DNA from: Desulfoluna sp.
GTDB lineage: Bacteria; Desulfobacterota; Desulfobacteria; Desulfobacterales; Desulfolunaceae
Assembly: GCF_030145185.1 (NCBI RefSeq)
Contig: NZ_JAQYWB010000036.1
Coordinates: 1 to 58,724 of the forward strand
Reading direction: 5' to 3'
DNA length: 58,724 bases
The translations under genes were made by a program, and so were the position numbers. The notes under the pieces are model-generated. The model ran no database searches and was not told the origin of the DNA. It saw only the letters and a list, made by a program, of their open reading frames with translations. This document shows positions 18,254 to 27,100 of the stretch, one piece after another; position 1 is the stretch's first letter, and each line of letters opens with the position of its first letter.

Positions 18254-18679
18254 ATGGTTGAGTTTATCTACGGACTTCTGGAGAACGTCGGTTTTCTCCA
18301 TCCCCTGCATCCGGCGGCCACCCATATTCCCATGGGGTTGGTGATGGGTGCGCTTATTTTTCGTATGGCGGCTGTGTTTACTTCCATGAAAGACCTGGCA
18401 CGAACCGGGTACCGTTGTGCCGTGGTGGGGTTGCTCGGGCTGCCTCCCACGGCGATTCTGGGGTGGATGGACTGGCAGCACCGGTATGGGGGCGAGTGGG
18501 AGTTTCTCATCGGACTGAAAATGGTCCTGGCCCTGACCCTGCTGGTGATTCTTATTCTGATCGTTGCCTTGGACGACCCGGAGACACCGAAGCCGGATCT
18601 GCGAAGTCTGCTTTATTTTCTTGGGTTACTCAACGCCATTGGCTTGGGTTTTTCCGGGGGAGAACTCATTTACGGGTGA
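18254..18679 (+). CDS. DUF2231-like membrane protein
   Basis: 141 residues with four predicted membrane helices (about 20-40, 52-75, 85-107, 115-135). The opening LHPLHPAATHIPMGLVMGAL matches the HPxxxHxPxG pattern of the DUF2231 family, whose conserved histidines could bind heme or metal. It is first in the oxidase operon, 11 bases before the DOMON gene. A role as a membrane cytochrome b-like partner or assembly factor of the oxidase is inference from position. Confidence 0.75.
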   Translation: MVEFIYGLLENVGFLHPLHPAATHIPMGLVMGALIFRMAAVFTSMKDLARTGYRCAVVGLLGLPPTAILGWMDWQHRYGGEWEFLIGLKMVLALTLLVILILIVALDDPETPKPDLRSLLYFLGLLNAIGLGFSGGELIYG

Positions 18680-18690
18680 AGGAGGACGAT

Positions 18691-19233
18691 ATGAAATATC
18701 TGATGGTCGCAGCGATGTGTTTGTGGATCAGCGCAGCCGGTGTCTCTCTGGCCGGGGAGGAGGCGCTTGATCATACCCTTGTTGACGGTCCCCTGGTTTT
18801 CAGCTGGACGGTGGGTGACGGGGCGCTTCGGGTGAAACTCACGGGGAAGACCACCGGGTGGGTGGCCGTGGGTTTCAATCCGGACAAGATGATGAAGGGA
18901 GCCGACTTCATCATGGGGTATGTAAAAGACGGAAAAGTGAAGGTGACGGACCATTTCGGAAATGGTGAGCGAAACCACAAGGCCGATACGCGGGTCGGGG
19001 GGCGGAACGACCTCACCCGAACCTCCGGTTCCGAAAAAGAAGGGGTGACGGAAATCTTTTTTACCCTTCCCCTTAAAAGTGGGGATCCCAATGATAAAGA
19101 GTTGGATCCAGAAGCGATGACCACGGTGCTTCTCGCCCTGGGAAGCGGACGGGACAGTTTTCGGTCGGTCCATAAATTCCGATCGGTGCATCGGGTTAAT
19201 CTCTCCTCCGGTGTCTCGGAGAAGGTGAAATGA
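18691..19233 (+). CDS. Exported DOMON-domain protein
   Basis: 180 residues with a cleavable signal peptide (MKYLMVAAMCLWISAAGVSLAG) and one DOMON domain. The pattern LVFSWTVGDGALRVKLTGKT then GWVAVGFNPDKMMKGADFIMGYVKDG is typical, and the methionines and a later histidine are candidate heme ligands by analogy with cytochrome b561-linked DOMONs. It is expected in the periplasm. GGAGG lies five bases before ATG. Together with the preceding DUF2231-like protein it could form a quinol- or heme-linked redox pair feeding the oxidase. The next gene overlaps its stop by 4 bases. Confidence 0.8.
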   Translation: MKYLMVAAMCLWISAAGVSLAGEEALDHTLVDGPLVFSWTVGDGALRVKLTGKTTGWVAVGFNPDKMMKGADFIMGYVKDGKVKVTDHFGNGERNHKADTRVGGRNDLTRTSGSEKEGVTEIFFTLPLKSGDPNDKELDPEAMTTVLLALGSGRDSFRSVHKFRSVHRVNLSSGVSEKVK

Positions 19234-20069
19234 GCCGGGCGATCGCTTGGGGATTTCTTATCCTGGGGCTGACTTTAGGGGCCGCGGCCCCCTGTTATTC
19301 GCACGGGGACGAGATCCCGGTGGAGGCCGTTCAGGGCGAGCCTTTGGCCCACGTGATGCCCGGGGAGGTGGCCGTGGACGTGGGAGTGGATGAGAAGGCT
19401 GGAGAGACCCTGGACACCGAAGGCCAGTGGTGGAACGAGACGGGGGAGAGGGTGTCCTTGGAAGAGGTCCTGGACCTGCCAACCCTTTTGATCCCGGCCT
19501 TTTACAATTGCCCGCGGTCCTGCAGCCTTCTCCTGGCCTCTATGGCGACGGCGGTACGGGATCTGGATCTTTTTCCGTCCATGGAGTACCGGGTTGTGGC
19601 CTTGAGTATCTCCAACGAGGAGACCCCTGACGACGCAGCCCGGGCCAAAGCGCAATACATGAAGCTCTTGGGCCGTGGCTATCCGGCAGATGCCTGGCCG
19701 TTTCTCATCGGAAATGAACGCAGCGTAAAGCGGCTCTGTGACTCCATGGGGTATCGTTTTACGAGGAAAGGCCCCCATTCTTATATCCATCCGAATGTGG
19801 CGCTTGCCGTCGCACCCCGTGGCAAAATTATCCGGTACCTTTACGGTCCTAATTTTCTGACGGCGGATTTGAAACAAGGGCTGAAGGAGGCCGCCGATGG
19901 GGTGGCCTCTGTCTCCATTCGCAAGGTGGTTACGTTCTGCTTTGACTATGATCCCAAGAACCGGAGCTATGTCTTGAATGTGTATCGAACCATGGGCAGC
20001 GTTACCTTGACCCTGGTGGGGCTGATGTTCCTCTACCTGGTGGTGGCCCCGAAGGTTCGAAAAAACTGA
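19230..20069 (+). CDS. SCO1/SenC-family copper chaperone
   Basis: 279 residues. An N-terminal signal peptide or anchor (about 5-24) leads to a thioredoxin-like SCO domain with the copper motif FYNCPRSC (C-x3-C) and the conserved His of SYIHPNVALAVAP. A C-terminal membrane helix (SVTLTLVGLMFLYLVVA) is unusual for bacterial SCO1, though seen in some anaerobes. It delivers copper to the CuA site of subunit II. The position immediately before subunit I supports this. Confidence 0.9.
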   Translation: MSRAIAWGFLILGLTLGAAAPCYSHGDEIPVEAVQGEPLAHVMPGEVAVDVGVDEKAGETLDTEGQWWNETGERVSLEEVLDLPTLLIPAFYNCPRSCSLLLASMATAVRDLDLFPSMEYRVVALSISNEETPDDAARAKAQYMKLLGRGYPADAWPFLIGNERSVKRLCDSMGYRFTRKGPHSYIHPNVALAVAPRGKIIRYLYGPNFLTADLKQGLKEAADGVASVSIRKVVTFCFDYDPKNRSYVLNVYRTMGSVTLTLVGLMFLYLVVAPKVRKN

Positions 20070-20081
20070 TGGAGATCCGAG

Positions 20082-21716
20082 ATGGAGAAGGTTCCTTCCT
20101 TTTTTGACACCCCGTCCCCCCCCCGTTATTCCGGTGTGCTCTCCTGGCTCATTACCACGGATCACAAACGCATCGGATTGATGTATCTGTGGGTGATCCT
20201 CTTCTGGTTTGTGGTGGCCATGTTTCTGGGTGGGGTCATGCGCCTTGAGCTGATGTTTCGCGGGGAGACCCTCATGGGGCCTTCGTCCTACAATGCCCTT
20301 TTCACCCTTCACGGGGTGATCATGATTTTTCTTTTCATCATCCCCGGCATTCCGGCGATCTTCGGGAATTTTTTCCTTCCCATTCAGATTGGGACGGATG
20401 ATGTCTTTTTTCCCCGGTTGAACCTTTTCTCCTGGTATCTCTACGTCGCCGGAGGGGGGCTGGCGCTGGCCACGCTCTTTATCGGCGGTCCTCCGGATAC
20501 CGGGTGGACGTTTTATGTCCCCTTCAGCGTGGGGACCCACAGCAACGTCTCCACCGCGGTCTTTGCCGCCTTCGTTCTGGGGATGGCGAGCATGATGACC
20601 GGGATTAATTTTGTCACCACCATCCATCGGATGCGACATGAAAAGATGGGGTGGTTTCAGATGCCGCTTTTTACCTGGAGCCTCTACGCCACAAGCTGGG
20701 TTCAGATTCTGGCCACCCCGGTGGTCTCCATCACCCTGCTTCTGATTATCGCGGAGCGGTTTCTTGGTGTGGGGCTCTTTGATCCGGCCAAGGGGGGGGA
20801 CCCCATTCTCTATCAGCATCTGTTCTGGATGTACTCCCATCCGGCCGTTTACATCATGATTTTGCCCGGAATGGGCGTGATCTCTGAGATCTTGCCGGTC
20901 TTTGCTCGAAAGCCGATCTTTGGCTACAAGGCCATTGTCTTCTCCAGTCTCGCCATTGCCATCGCCGGGTCCCTTGTCTGGGCCCATCACATGTACACCA
21001 GCGGCATGAGCGATACGGCGGTGTTTGTCTTCTCCCTTCTGACCTTTATTGTGGCCATTCCGTCGGCCATTAAGGTGTTCAGCTGGGTCGCCACCCTCTA
21101 CAAGGGGTCGGTGCTCATGACGCCCCCCCTTTTCTTTGCCTTATGCTTTATCTATCTCTTCTCCGTGGGAGGTCTGACCGGGCTGGTGCTGGGCGCTGCC
21201 GGCACGGACATCCATGTCCACGATACCCATTTTGTGGTGGCCCATTTTCACTTCACCATGTTCGGGGGTACCGGGTTTGCTTTTTTTGCGGCCCTTCATC
21301 ACTGGTGGCCCAAGATGTTCGGGCGGATGTATCATTTTAAAAGGGCCTATTGGGCTGCGGTCTTCATTACCTTCGGTTTTCTTCTGCACTATGTCCCCAT
21401 GTTTGTCATCGGGCTCCAGGGGATGCCGCGTCGTTATTACGACTATGTGGCGGAGTTTGAAACAGGCAATTTTGTGGCGGGCTTCGGGGCCGCTTTTATG
21501 CTCGTCGGCCTGGTGCTGATGCTGGGGAACCTGATGGTCTCTTTGCGGCAGGGCGCTGTCGCCGCCTCAGATCCTTGGGGAGGCACGACCCTGGAGTGGA
21601 CGATTCCCTCACCGCCGCCCTTGCATAATTTTATCAAGGAACCGGAGGTTCTCGATTATCCCTACGATTTTACCCAGGTTCTGAAAACAAGGCGTGACGA
21701 TGTGGAGGTGTCATGA
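20082..21716 (+). CDS. ctaD: Heme-copper oxidase subunit I, A2 type
   Basis: Catalytic subunit reducing O2 at a heme-CuB centre and pumping protons. 544 residues, about 12 membrane helices. LITTDHKRIGLMYLW marks the N-terminus. The CuB/Tyr segment reads YSHPAVYIMILPGMG (Tyr251, Ser252, His253, Tyr257). The Glu found in GHPEV of A1 enzymes is absent and replaced by the YS motif, placing it in subfamily A2 (caa3-like). Further histidines are in WAHHMYTSGM and HDTHFVVAHFHF. It has a short ribosome site (GGAG). Its stop overlaps the start of subunit III. Confidence 0.95.
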   Translation: MEKVPSFFDTPSPPRYSGVLSWLITTDHKRIGLMYLWVILFWFVVAMFLGGVMRLELMFRGETLMGPSSYNALFTLHGVIMIFLFIIPGIPAIFGNFFLPIQIGTDDVFFPRLNLFSWYLYVAGGGLALATLFIGGPPDTGWTFYVPFSVGTHSNVSTAVFAAFVLGMASMMTGINFVTTIHRMRHEKMGWFQMPLFTWSLYATSWVQILATPVVSITLLLIIAERFLGVGLFDPAKGGDPILYQHLFWMYSHPAVYIMILPGMGVISEILPVFARKPIFGYKAIVFSSLAIAIAGSLVWAHHMYTSGMSDTAVFVFSLLTFIVAIPSAIKVFSWVATLYKGSVLMTPPLFFALCFIYLFSVGGLTGLVLGAAGTDIHVHDTHFVVAHFHFTMFGGTGFAFFAALHHWWPKMFGRMYHFKRAYWAAVFITFGFLLHYVPMFVIGLQGMPRRYYDYVAEFETGNFVAGFGAAFMLVGLVLMLGNLMVSLRQGAVAASDPWGGTTLEWTIPSPPPLHNFIKEPEVLDYPYDFTQVLKTRRDDVEVS

Positions 21717-22309
21717 GGCGGGCAGCAGATCATCAAGGAACCCGTCTCGGCATGTGGCTCTTCCTCTATACGGAGATTGTCCTCTTTGGCGGGCTTTTTG
21801 TGCTCTATGCCGTCTATCTCTCGACGTATTCCTCTGATTTTATCGAGGGCGGGAAATCTCTGAGTCGTCTTTTCGGGGCGGCCAATACCCTGATTCTTCT
21901 GATCAGCAGTTTTGCCGTGGCGGCCTCTATCACCGCGGTCCAGAAAACCCAGAAAAAGAGAAGCCTGCTCTGTCTTGCCGTCGCCATTTGCTGCGGGTTG
22001 CTTTTTTTAATGAACAAATATTTTGAGTGGGGACACAAAATTCATGCCGACATCTATCCCGGTTCCGAGACCCTGGCATACGGGGCTCCGGGGCGTAATA
22101 TTTTTTTTGGCCTCTATTATGTGATGACGGGGCTTCACGGCCTTCATATTGTCATCGGCATGACCCTTTTGTCGGTGGCACTGGTGCTCACGGCCCGAGA
22201 GCGCGTAACAGCCGAGAATCACGTGCTGCTGGAGAATGTCGGGCTCTACTGGCATCTCGTGGACCTGATCTGGATTTTTATTTTTCCGCTGTTTTATCTG
22301 GTGTTGTAA
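21713..22309 (+). CDS. coxC: Cytochrome c oxidase subunit III
   Basis: 198 residues, five predicted membrane helices, matching the short bacterial subunit III family: GMWLFLYTEIVLFGGLFVLYAVY at the start, YYVMTGLHGLHIVIGM with the conserved histidines in the middle, and LVDLIWIFIFPLFYLVL at the end. It stabilises the oxidase and its proton uptake. It overlaps ctaD by four bases (ATGA) with GGAGG just upstream. Confidence 0.92.
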   Translation: MRRAADHQGTRLGMWLFLYTEIVLFGGLFVLYAVYLSTYSSDFIEGGKSLSRLFGAANTLILLISSFAVAASITAVQKTQKKRSLLCLAVAICCGLLFLMNKYFEWGHKIHADIYPGSETLAYGAPGRNIFFGLYYVMTGLHGLHIVIGMTLLSVALVLTARERVTAENHVLLENVGLYWHLVDLIWIFIFPLFYLVL

Positions 22310-22385
22310 CGGTCGCCTCTCAGGGGTGACGATCGGGAATCTTGCTGGGCCTTCTGGGGGAGTGGGGGGCGAATAAGGAAAAATC

Positions 22386-22658
22386 ATGCACATTGCATCC
22401 TACGGTCGATTGCTGGGGATTCTGGTGGCACTTGTCGCGTTAACGGGGGTGACGGTGGCCGCTTCATACGTGGACCTTGGGGCCTTTAATGTCTGGGTTG
22501 CCCTGGCGATCGCCTCCACCAAGGCTTCCCTGGTGCTGATTTTTTTTATGCACATCGGGGTGGAGGGCCGTCTGGTGGTGCTCTCCTTTCTCGGGACGAT
22601 TTTTTTTCTTTCCATCATGATCGGTTTCACCTTTTGGGATGTGGCGTTTCGGGGGTAG
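22386..22658 (+). CDS. coxD: Cytochrome c oxidase subunit IV (CoxD/CyoD-like)
   Basis: 90 residues with three membrane helices. STKASLVLIFFMHIGVEGRL is the recognised core of the prokaryotic subunit IV family (KxxLVxxFFMH). ATG follows ATAAGGAAAAATC. It lies 76 bases after subunit III in the same transcript. Confidence 0.9.
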   Translation: MHIASYGRLLGILVALVALTGVTVAASYVDLGAFNVWVALAIASTKASLVLIFFMHIGVEGRLVVLSFLGTIFFLSIMIGFTFWDVAFRG

Positions 22659-22724
22659 CGTGTGGTGAATCCATAAACCAAGAGCCAAGCCCTATTTTAT
22701 CTTCTATTGTCCAAGGAGTGTCTC

Positions 22725-23336
22725 ATGCCCATGGAGAACAATCCGGTTGAGTTGGTGGACCGAGCCTTCTATTTTATCCTCGGGTTTTCCTTTCTCTTTC
22801 TTTTTGCCATCACCGCGGTGATGATCTGGTTTGTGATTCGCTATCGAAGGAGTCGGAATCCGGTGCCTTCCGACGTCCGGGGCAACGTGTGGCTGGAGAT
22901 TGCCTGGACGGTGATCCCCACCCTCATCGCCCTGGCAATGTTTGTGTCGGGGTGGCAGGCGTATACGGGGCTTCGCACGGTGCCGGACGGAGCCATGGAG
23001 ATTAAGGTCTATGCCCAGATGTTCTCCTGGATTTTTGTTTACCCCAACGACAAAGAGACGGAGAATGAGCTGGTGGTTCCCGTGGGAACACCCATTAAAA
23101 TTACCTTGACCTCGGAAGATGTGCTCCACAGTTTTTATTTGCCCTCGTTTCGTGTGAAAATCGATGCGGTGAAAGGCATGACGACCTATGCCTGGTTTTA
23201 CCCCGATAAAGTGGGCGACTTTGTCTTTCACTGCACGGAGTTTTGTGGGACCGGTCATTCCAGCATGGATGGGGCCTTACACATTGTCTCCGTGGACGCT
23301 TACGAAACCTTTCTTGAGGAGGAGGTCGATGAGTGA
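22725..23336 (+). CDS. coxB: Cytochrome c oxidase subunit II with CuA site
   Basis: 203 residues: two N-terminal membrane helices (about 15-38 and 55-80) and a periplasmic cupredoxin domain. The CuA motif is complete: HSFYLPSFR supplies His, and FHCTEFCGTGHSSM supplies C-x-E-x-C-x3-H-x2-M. There is no fused cytochrome c domain, so an external donor is needed. I use ATG 22725 after CCAAGGAGTGTCTC; a TTG six codons upstream is less likely. The order I-III-IV-II, with subunit II last, is atypical but recurs in Desulfobacterota. Confidence 0.93.
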   Translation: MPMENNPVELVDRAFYFILGFSFLFLFAITAVMIWFVIRYRRSRNPVPSDVRGNVWLEIAWTVIPTLIALAMFVSGWQAYTGLRTVPDGAMEIKVYAQMFSWIFVYPNDKETENELVVPVGTPIKITLTSEDVLHSFYLPSFRVKIDAVKGMTTYAWFYPDKVGDFVFHCTEFCGTGHSSMDGALHIVSVDAYETFLEEEVDE

Positions 23337-24279
23337 TCGACCTGTCTCGAAGCCCGTGGAAAAAAAACGAGGGCGTTGCTTTCAGCCTGGGATGACCCTG
23401 GCCCTGGCACAGACAGACCCCTCCTCCCGGAGTGCCTCGAAAGGACGCGTGATCTCTTTTTTGCGTCTCTCCAAGATTTTCCTGTCCGTACATATTGGCC
23501 TGGCCGCCGCCGCAGGCTGTCTCTTTCATCCGGGGGGCCGAGCCCAAAATGCGTGCATGGCCTGGGCGGGAGTGACCCTTGCGGCCATGGCCGGTTCCCT
23601 GGTGAACAATATCCAGGATCGTATTCAGGACCGGGAGATCAGCCGAACCCAGTGGCGCTGGGAAGCGCTGGAGGCTGAAGGGATTTTGCCTTTGCTGAAG
23701 GGGGCGGGCCTGATGGGGGTGTTGGGGCTGATGCTGGTGGTGGATGCCTCCGATGGCCTCTGGCCTGCGGCCATGGTGCTCACCGGGCTGTTGATTTACA
23801 ACGGGGTGTATACCCCGTTAAAAAAGAAGAGCCACCTGGCCCTTCTCCCCGGCTCCTTGTGCGGGATGTCGGCTCTTCTCGCCGGCTGGATGGTTGCCGG
23901 TGGCTCGCCCATGGAAAAAGAGGCGCTCTCGGCGGCCCTCGTGGTGGGGATCTGGCAGATCCCTCACTCCATGATCCAGAACATTAAACATGCTGATGAA
24001 ATGCGAAAGAGTGATCAACCCTCCATCACCAAACTCTTTGAAGACACCGACCTTGCCTTTGTCACCCTGATGTGGGTGATGCTTTATAACCTCTCCCTTT
24101 ATCACCTCATTTTCATGGCTTCATTTTCCGACTGGGCCATGCTCCTCCTTTTTTCCAACGCAGGATTTTTGACCCCACTTTTTGCCCACACCCTCTATGT
24201 CCTCAAGAAGCCGCGGCTCGCCTTTGTTTTTTTGAACCTGTCGCTTCTGGTGTATTTTGTTGCCTTGATGATGGCATGA
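23329..24279 (+). CDS. ctaB: Heme O synthase-like UbiA prenyltransferase
   Basis: 316 residues, UbiA superfamily, expected to farnesylate heme B for the oxidase. The first aspartate-rich motif is NNIQDRIQDREISRTQWR (NxxDxxxD). The second region, GIWQIPHSMIQNIKHADEMRKSD, resembles the WQxPHF...DY block of CtaB and not UbiA. About eight to nine membrane helices. The N-terminal 40 residues are soluble and basic. It overlaps coxB by eight bases with GAGGAGGAGG upstream. It is divergent from typical CtaB but the operon position makes the assignment good. Confidence 0.85.
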   Translation: MSDRPVSKPVEKKRGRCFQPGMTLALAQTDPSSRSASKGRVISFLRLSKIFLSVHIGLAAAAGCLFHPGGRAQNACMAWAGVTLAAMAGSLVNNIQDRIQDREISRTQWRWEALEAEGILPLLKGAGLMGVLGLMLVVDASDGLWPAAMVLTGLLIYNGVYTPLKKKSHLALLPGSLCGMSALLAGWMVAGGSPMEKEALSAALVVGIWQIPHSMIQNIKHADEMRKSDQPSITKLFEDTDLAFVTLMWVMLYNLSLYHLIFMASFSDWAMLLLFSNAGFLTPLFAHTLYVLKKPRLAFVFLNLSLLVYFVALMMA

Positions 24280-24326
24280 CAAATGGAGCCGAAGATGATG
24301 TGCACAGTGACCTCCAGGAGGATCGC

Positions 24327-26897
24327 ATGTTCTCGATGCACCGCAGGATGAAAGCCATGTGGAAACAGGCTATTCAAGTCTCCGGCAGGTTTGGCCGCCG
24401 TGGCCTGGGGCGCTTTTTTTCCCGGGGCATGATCGTCTTGTTTTTGGGGGGATGTGTACTGACGGGTTGTGAGACCAGAGATCCTTTAACCTCTGAGGAG
24501 AGGGTGTGGCTGCAGGAGCATGACGGAAAAATAACGGTGATTAATAATGAGGGAGGGTGGCCTCCGATCATTGACCGGGACAGTGAGGGACACCTGTACG
24601 GTATCGTCATGGATTATCAGCGATTGCTTGAGAAGAAATTGGATTTTACTTTTAAAGTCGACAGAAAGGGAAACTGGGCGCAGTTTATGGAGCGGTTTCG
24701 CAGGGGCGAGGTGGATGTGAACAATAACCTGCAAATGAATTCCGTACGCAGCGAGTATGCGCTTTTTACCAAACCTTATATTTCCATTCCCAATGCGATT
24801 ATCGTCAGGAAAGAAGAGGCTCGGGTTTTGTCCCTCGAAACCATGGATAAAATGCGTATTGCTGTGACCCAGGGGTACGCCATCCATGAGCACATGAAAA
24901 AAAAATATGCAGAGGCCCGGCTTATCCCACAGGTCAATGATCTCGATTGCCTCCTGGCTGTTTCTACCAAAACCGCTGATGCTGCGGTCGTCAACCTCGC
25001 GGTGACCTCGTTTCTCATTGAAACGAAGGGGATCGCAAATCTCAGGGTTGCCGGGTATGCCGATTATACCAATATGCTGTCCTTTGCGACGAGAAAGGAT
25101 CTGCCGATTTTGAACAGCATCCTGGACAAAGGGTTGGATCTGATCACACCGGCTGAACGGCACGCTATTTATAAACGGTGGATCTCCCTGGGGCATCAGC
25201 CCTTTTATATGACCTGGAAGTTCTGGGTCATTACAGGGGGGACATCTGCTCTGATTGTTGCCATTATCGTTATGATTTTGTTGTGGAATCGAAGTTTGCA
25301 GAAAAAGGTGCAGCAACGAACAAAAAGCCTCGAAAGCCAGGCCAATTTCTTAAAAGAGGAGATCTCAGCCCGTCGGGAAGCTGAGAAGCAACTCCTGCGG
25401 ACCAAAAATTTTCTCGACAGCGTCATCAATGGCATCGCGGATCCTATTTTCGTGAAGGATGAGGCACATTGCTGGATCGCCATGAATACCGCCTTCTGCA
25501 GGATGTTGGGGTACAGTCAGGAAGAACTCCTCGGTAAAACAGACTATGACCTGTTTCCCAAAAAACAAGCGGATGTTTTCTGGGTGCATGACAACCTGGC
25601 TATGGCCAAAGACACCCCAGAACTTAAGGAAGAAGAACTCACCATTGATTCTGAAACCAGAATTATATTTACCACCAAGTCGTCTTTTACAAACCCTGTG
25701 ACCGGAAAGCGGAATATCGTGGGGGCTATTCGGGATATCACTGAAGTGAAACGGGCCGAGCAGGAACTTCAAAAGATGCAGAAACTGAAAAGCCTGGGGC
25801 TCCTAGCGGGGGGGATAGCACATGATTTTAATAATATTCTGATGGGGTTGTATGGTAATATTTCAATGGCGAAAAGTAAACTTTCCGAAACGCACCCGGG
25901 GTATTGTGAGCTTGAAGAGGCAGAGTCTTCCATGGACAGGGCGATTCGGTTAACGAAGCAGCTGATGACCTTTGTCAAGGGAGAGGTCCCCGTTACTGAA
26001 AATATTTGTATCAGCGAACTTGCAAAGGATGTGACCTGTTTTGATCTTTCAGGAAGCAATGTGGATGTGGTGTTGGATCAGGCCCCGAACTTATGGAGGG
26101 CAAAGGTTAATCAGGGGCAAATGCAGCAGGTGTTTTCCAATCTTGCGATCAATGCCATGCAGGCCATGCCTGAGGGTGGGCATGTCTACCTCGGTTTTGA
26201 AAACGTCGAGATATTCGAGGGGAATCCATTTAATCTCGCTACCGGTCAGTATGTCAGAGTGGTGGTTCATGATGAGGGCGTTGGCATCGATCCCGAGTAC
26301 ATGGACCGAATCTTTGATCCTTATTTCAGCACCAAAGCGACTGGAAGTGGCTTGGGCTTGGCCACGACCTACTCAATTGTTCTCAAGCATGGGGGACATA
26401 TTCGTGTGGAGTCAACGGTCGGCGAGGGCACTTCTTTTATCCTTTATTTGCCGGCCACAGACGAACCCCTTACCTCAGGGAATATGCAGAACGGGACTGA
26501 AGGCGTGGGGATGAAACGCGGAGGAAAAATCCTTGTCATGGATGATGATGCATCGATTCGCAAGCTTGTGAGAAAAATGCTGGAGAAAGAGGGGCTCAGG
26601 GTCGAGACCGCCGCGGATGGGGAAGATGCGCTCAATCAATATCTGATGTCTATGAAAACAGGAGATTCTTTTGATGTCGTGATTATGGATTTGACCATTC
26701 CCGGTGGGGTCGGGGGGGAGGAGACGATCAAACGATTACTTCAGATAGACCCTCAGGCAACAGCCATTGTGTCGAGCGGTTACGGGGAGGGTGCAATTAT
26801 GGCAAATTATACCAGTTACGGGTTTAAGGGGTGCGCAGTTAAGCCCTATACTGCGTCCAGACTGAAGGAAATCTTGAGCCGTCTATTGAAAGAATAG
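24327..26897 (+). CDS. Hybrid sensor histidine kinase with periplasmic substrate-binding domain
   Basis: 856 residues in a BvgS-like layout. An N-terminal hydrophobic segment ends in a lipobox-like VLTGC. A SBP_bac_3-type periplasmic domain follows (about 50-290, VINNEGGWPPIIDRD ... LYGIVMDYQRLL), then a membrane helix (about 300-322), a coiled coil, a PAS domain (about 365-470), and the kinase core with H-box GGIAHDFNN (phosphorylated His499), N and G boxes (NLAINAMQAMPEGG, GSGLGLAT). It ends in a receiver domain (phosphorylated Asp788 in VVIMDLTIPGG). The frame is open to 24276, overlapping ctaB, but AGGAGG five bases before ATG 24327 favours this start. It is co-directional with the oxidase operon and possibly co-transcribed. 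No output regulator is adjacent. Confidence 0.9.
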   Translation: MFSMHRRMKAMWKQAIQVSGRFGRRGLGRFFSRGMIVLFLGGCVLTGCETRDPLTSEERVWLQEHDGKITVINNEGGWPPIIDRDSEGHLYGIVMDYQRLLEKKLDFTFKVDRKGNWAQFMERFRRGEVDVNNNLQMNSVRSEYALFTKPYISIPNAIIVRKEEARVLSLETMDKMRIAVTQGYAIHEHMKKKYAEARLIPQVNDLDCLLAVSTKTADAAVVNLAVTSFLIETKGIANLRVAGYADYTNMLSFATRKDLPILNSILDKGLDLITPAERHAIYKRWISLGHQPFYMTWKFWVITGGTSALIVAIIVMILLWNRSLQKKVQQRTKSLESQANFLKEEISARREAEKQLLRTKNFLDSVINGIADPIFVKDEAHCWIAMNTAFCRMLGYSQEELLGKTDYDLFPKKQADVFWVHDNLAMAKDTPELKEEELTIDSETRIIFTTKSSFTNPVTGKRNIVGAIRDITEVKRAEQELQKMQKLKSLGLLAGGIAHDFNNILMGLYGNISMAKSKLSETHPGYCELEEAESSMDRAIRLTKQLMTFVKGEVPVTENICISELAKDVTCFDLSGSNVDVVLDQAPNLWRAKVNQGQMQQVFSNLAINAMQAMPEGGHVYLGFENVEIFEGNPFNLATGQYVRVVVHDEGVGIDPEYMDRIFDPYFSTKATGSGLGLATTYSIVLKHGGHIRVESTVGEGTSFILYLPATDEPLTSGNMQNGTEGVGMKRGGKILVMDDDASIRKLVRKMLEKEGLRVETAADGEDALNQYLMSMKTGDSFDVVIMDLTIPGGVGGEETIKRLLQIDPQATAIVSSGYGEGAIMANYTSYGFKGCAVKPYTASRLKEILSRLLKE

Positions 26898-27022
26898 CCA
26901 GGTGGCAGACGTCTCTTCTAACCGGGGCTTGTGGCGGTGCCGGGCGTGGCTCTGTCGGTGGAAAATGGGAAGGCCTTTGTCGGGGGGCGGGCTGTAATAT
27001 TCTGGAACTGCGACAAAATTGC

Positions 27023-27036
27023 ACTGACCGGTCAGT
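27023..27036. promoter_or_regulatory. 14-bp palindromic operator candidate upstream of tetR
   Basis: ACTGACCGGTCAGT is a perfect palindrome ending eight bases before a TTGACA box (27044-27049), which pairs with GATAAG (27066-27071) at a 16-base spacing. This is a classic place for TetR autoregulation. The 12-base core recurs upstream of metG. Confidence 0.65.
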
Positions 27037-27100
27037 TATCATGTTGACACCTTTGATACGACTCGGATAAGGTTTTTCCATGGCGTTGAATTAGGGACGC

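Noticed and set aside
19275-20990. 571-residue open frame antisense to SCO1 and ctaD
   Set aside because: It is rich in His, Gly, Pro and Lys with no domain, and lies opposite two clearly real genes. It is a by-product of GC-rich codon use.
23240-23255. GACCGGTC inside coxB as another TetR site
   Set aside because: Only eight bases match, and it lies within codons for the CuA motif region, so it is likely coincidental.
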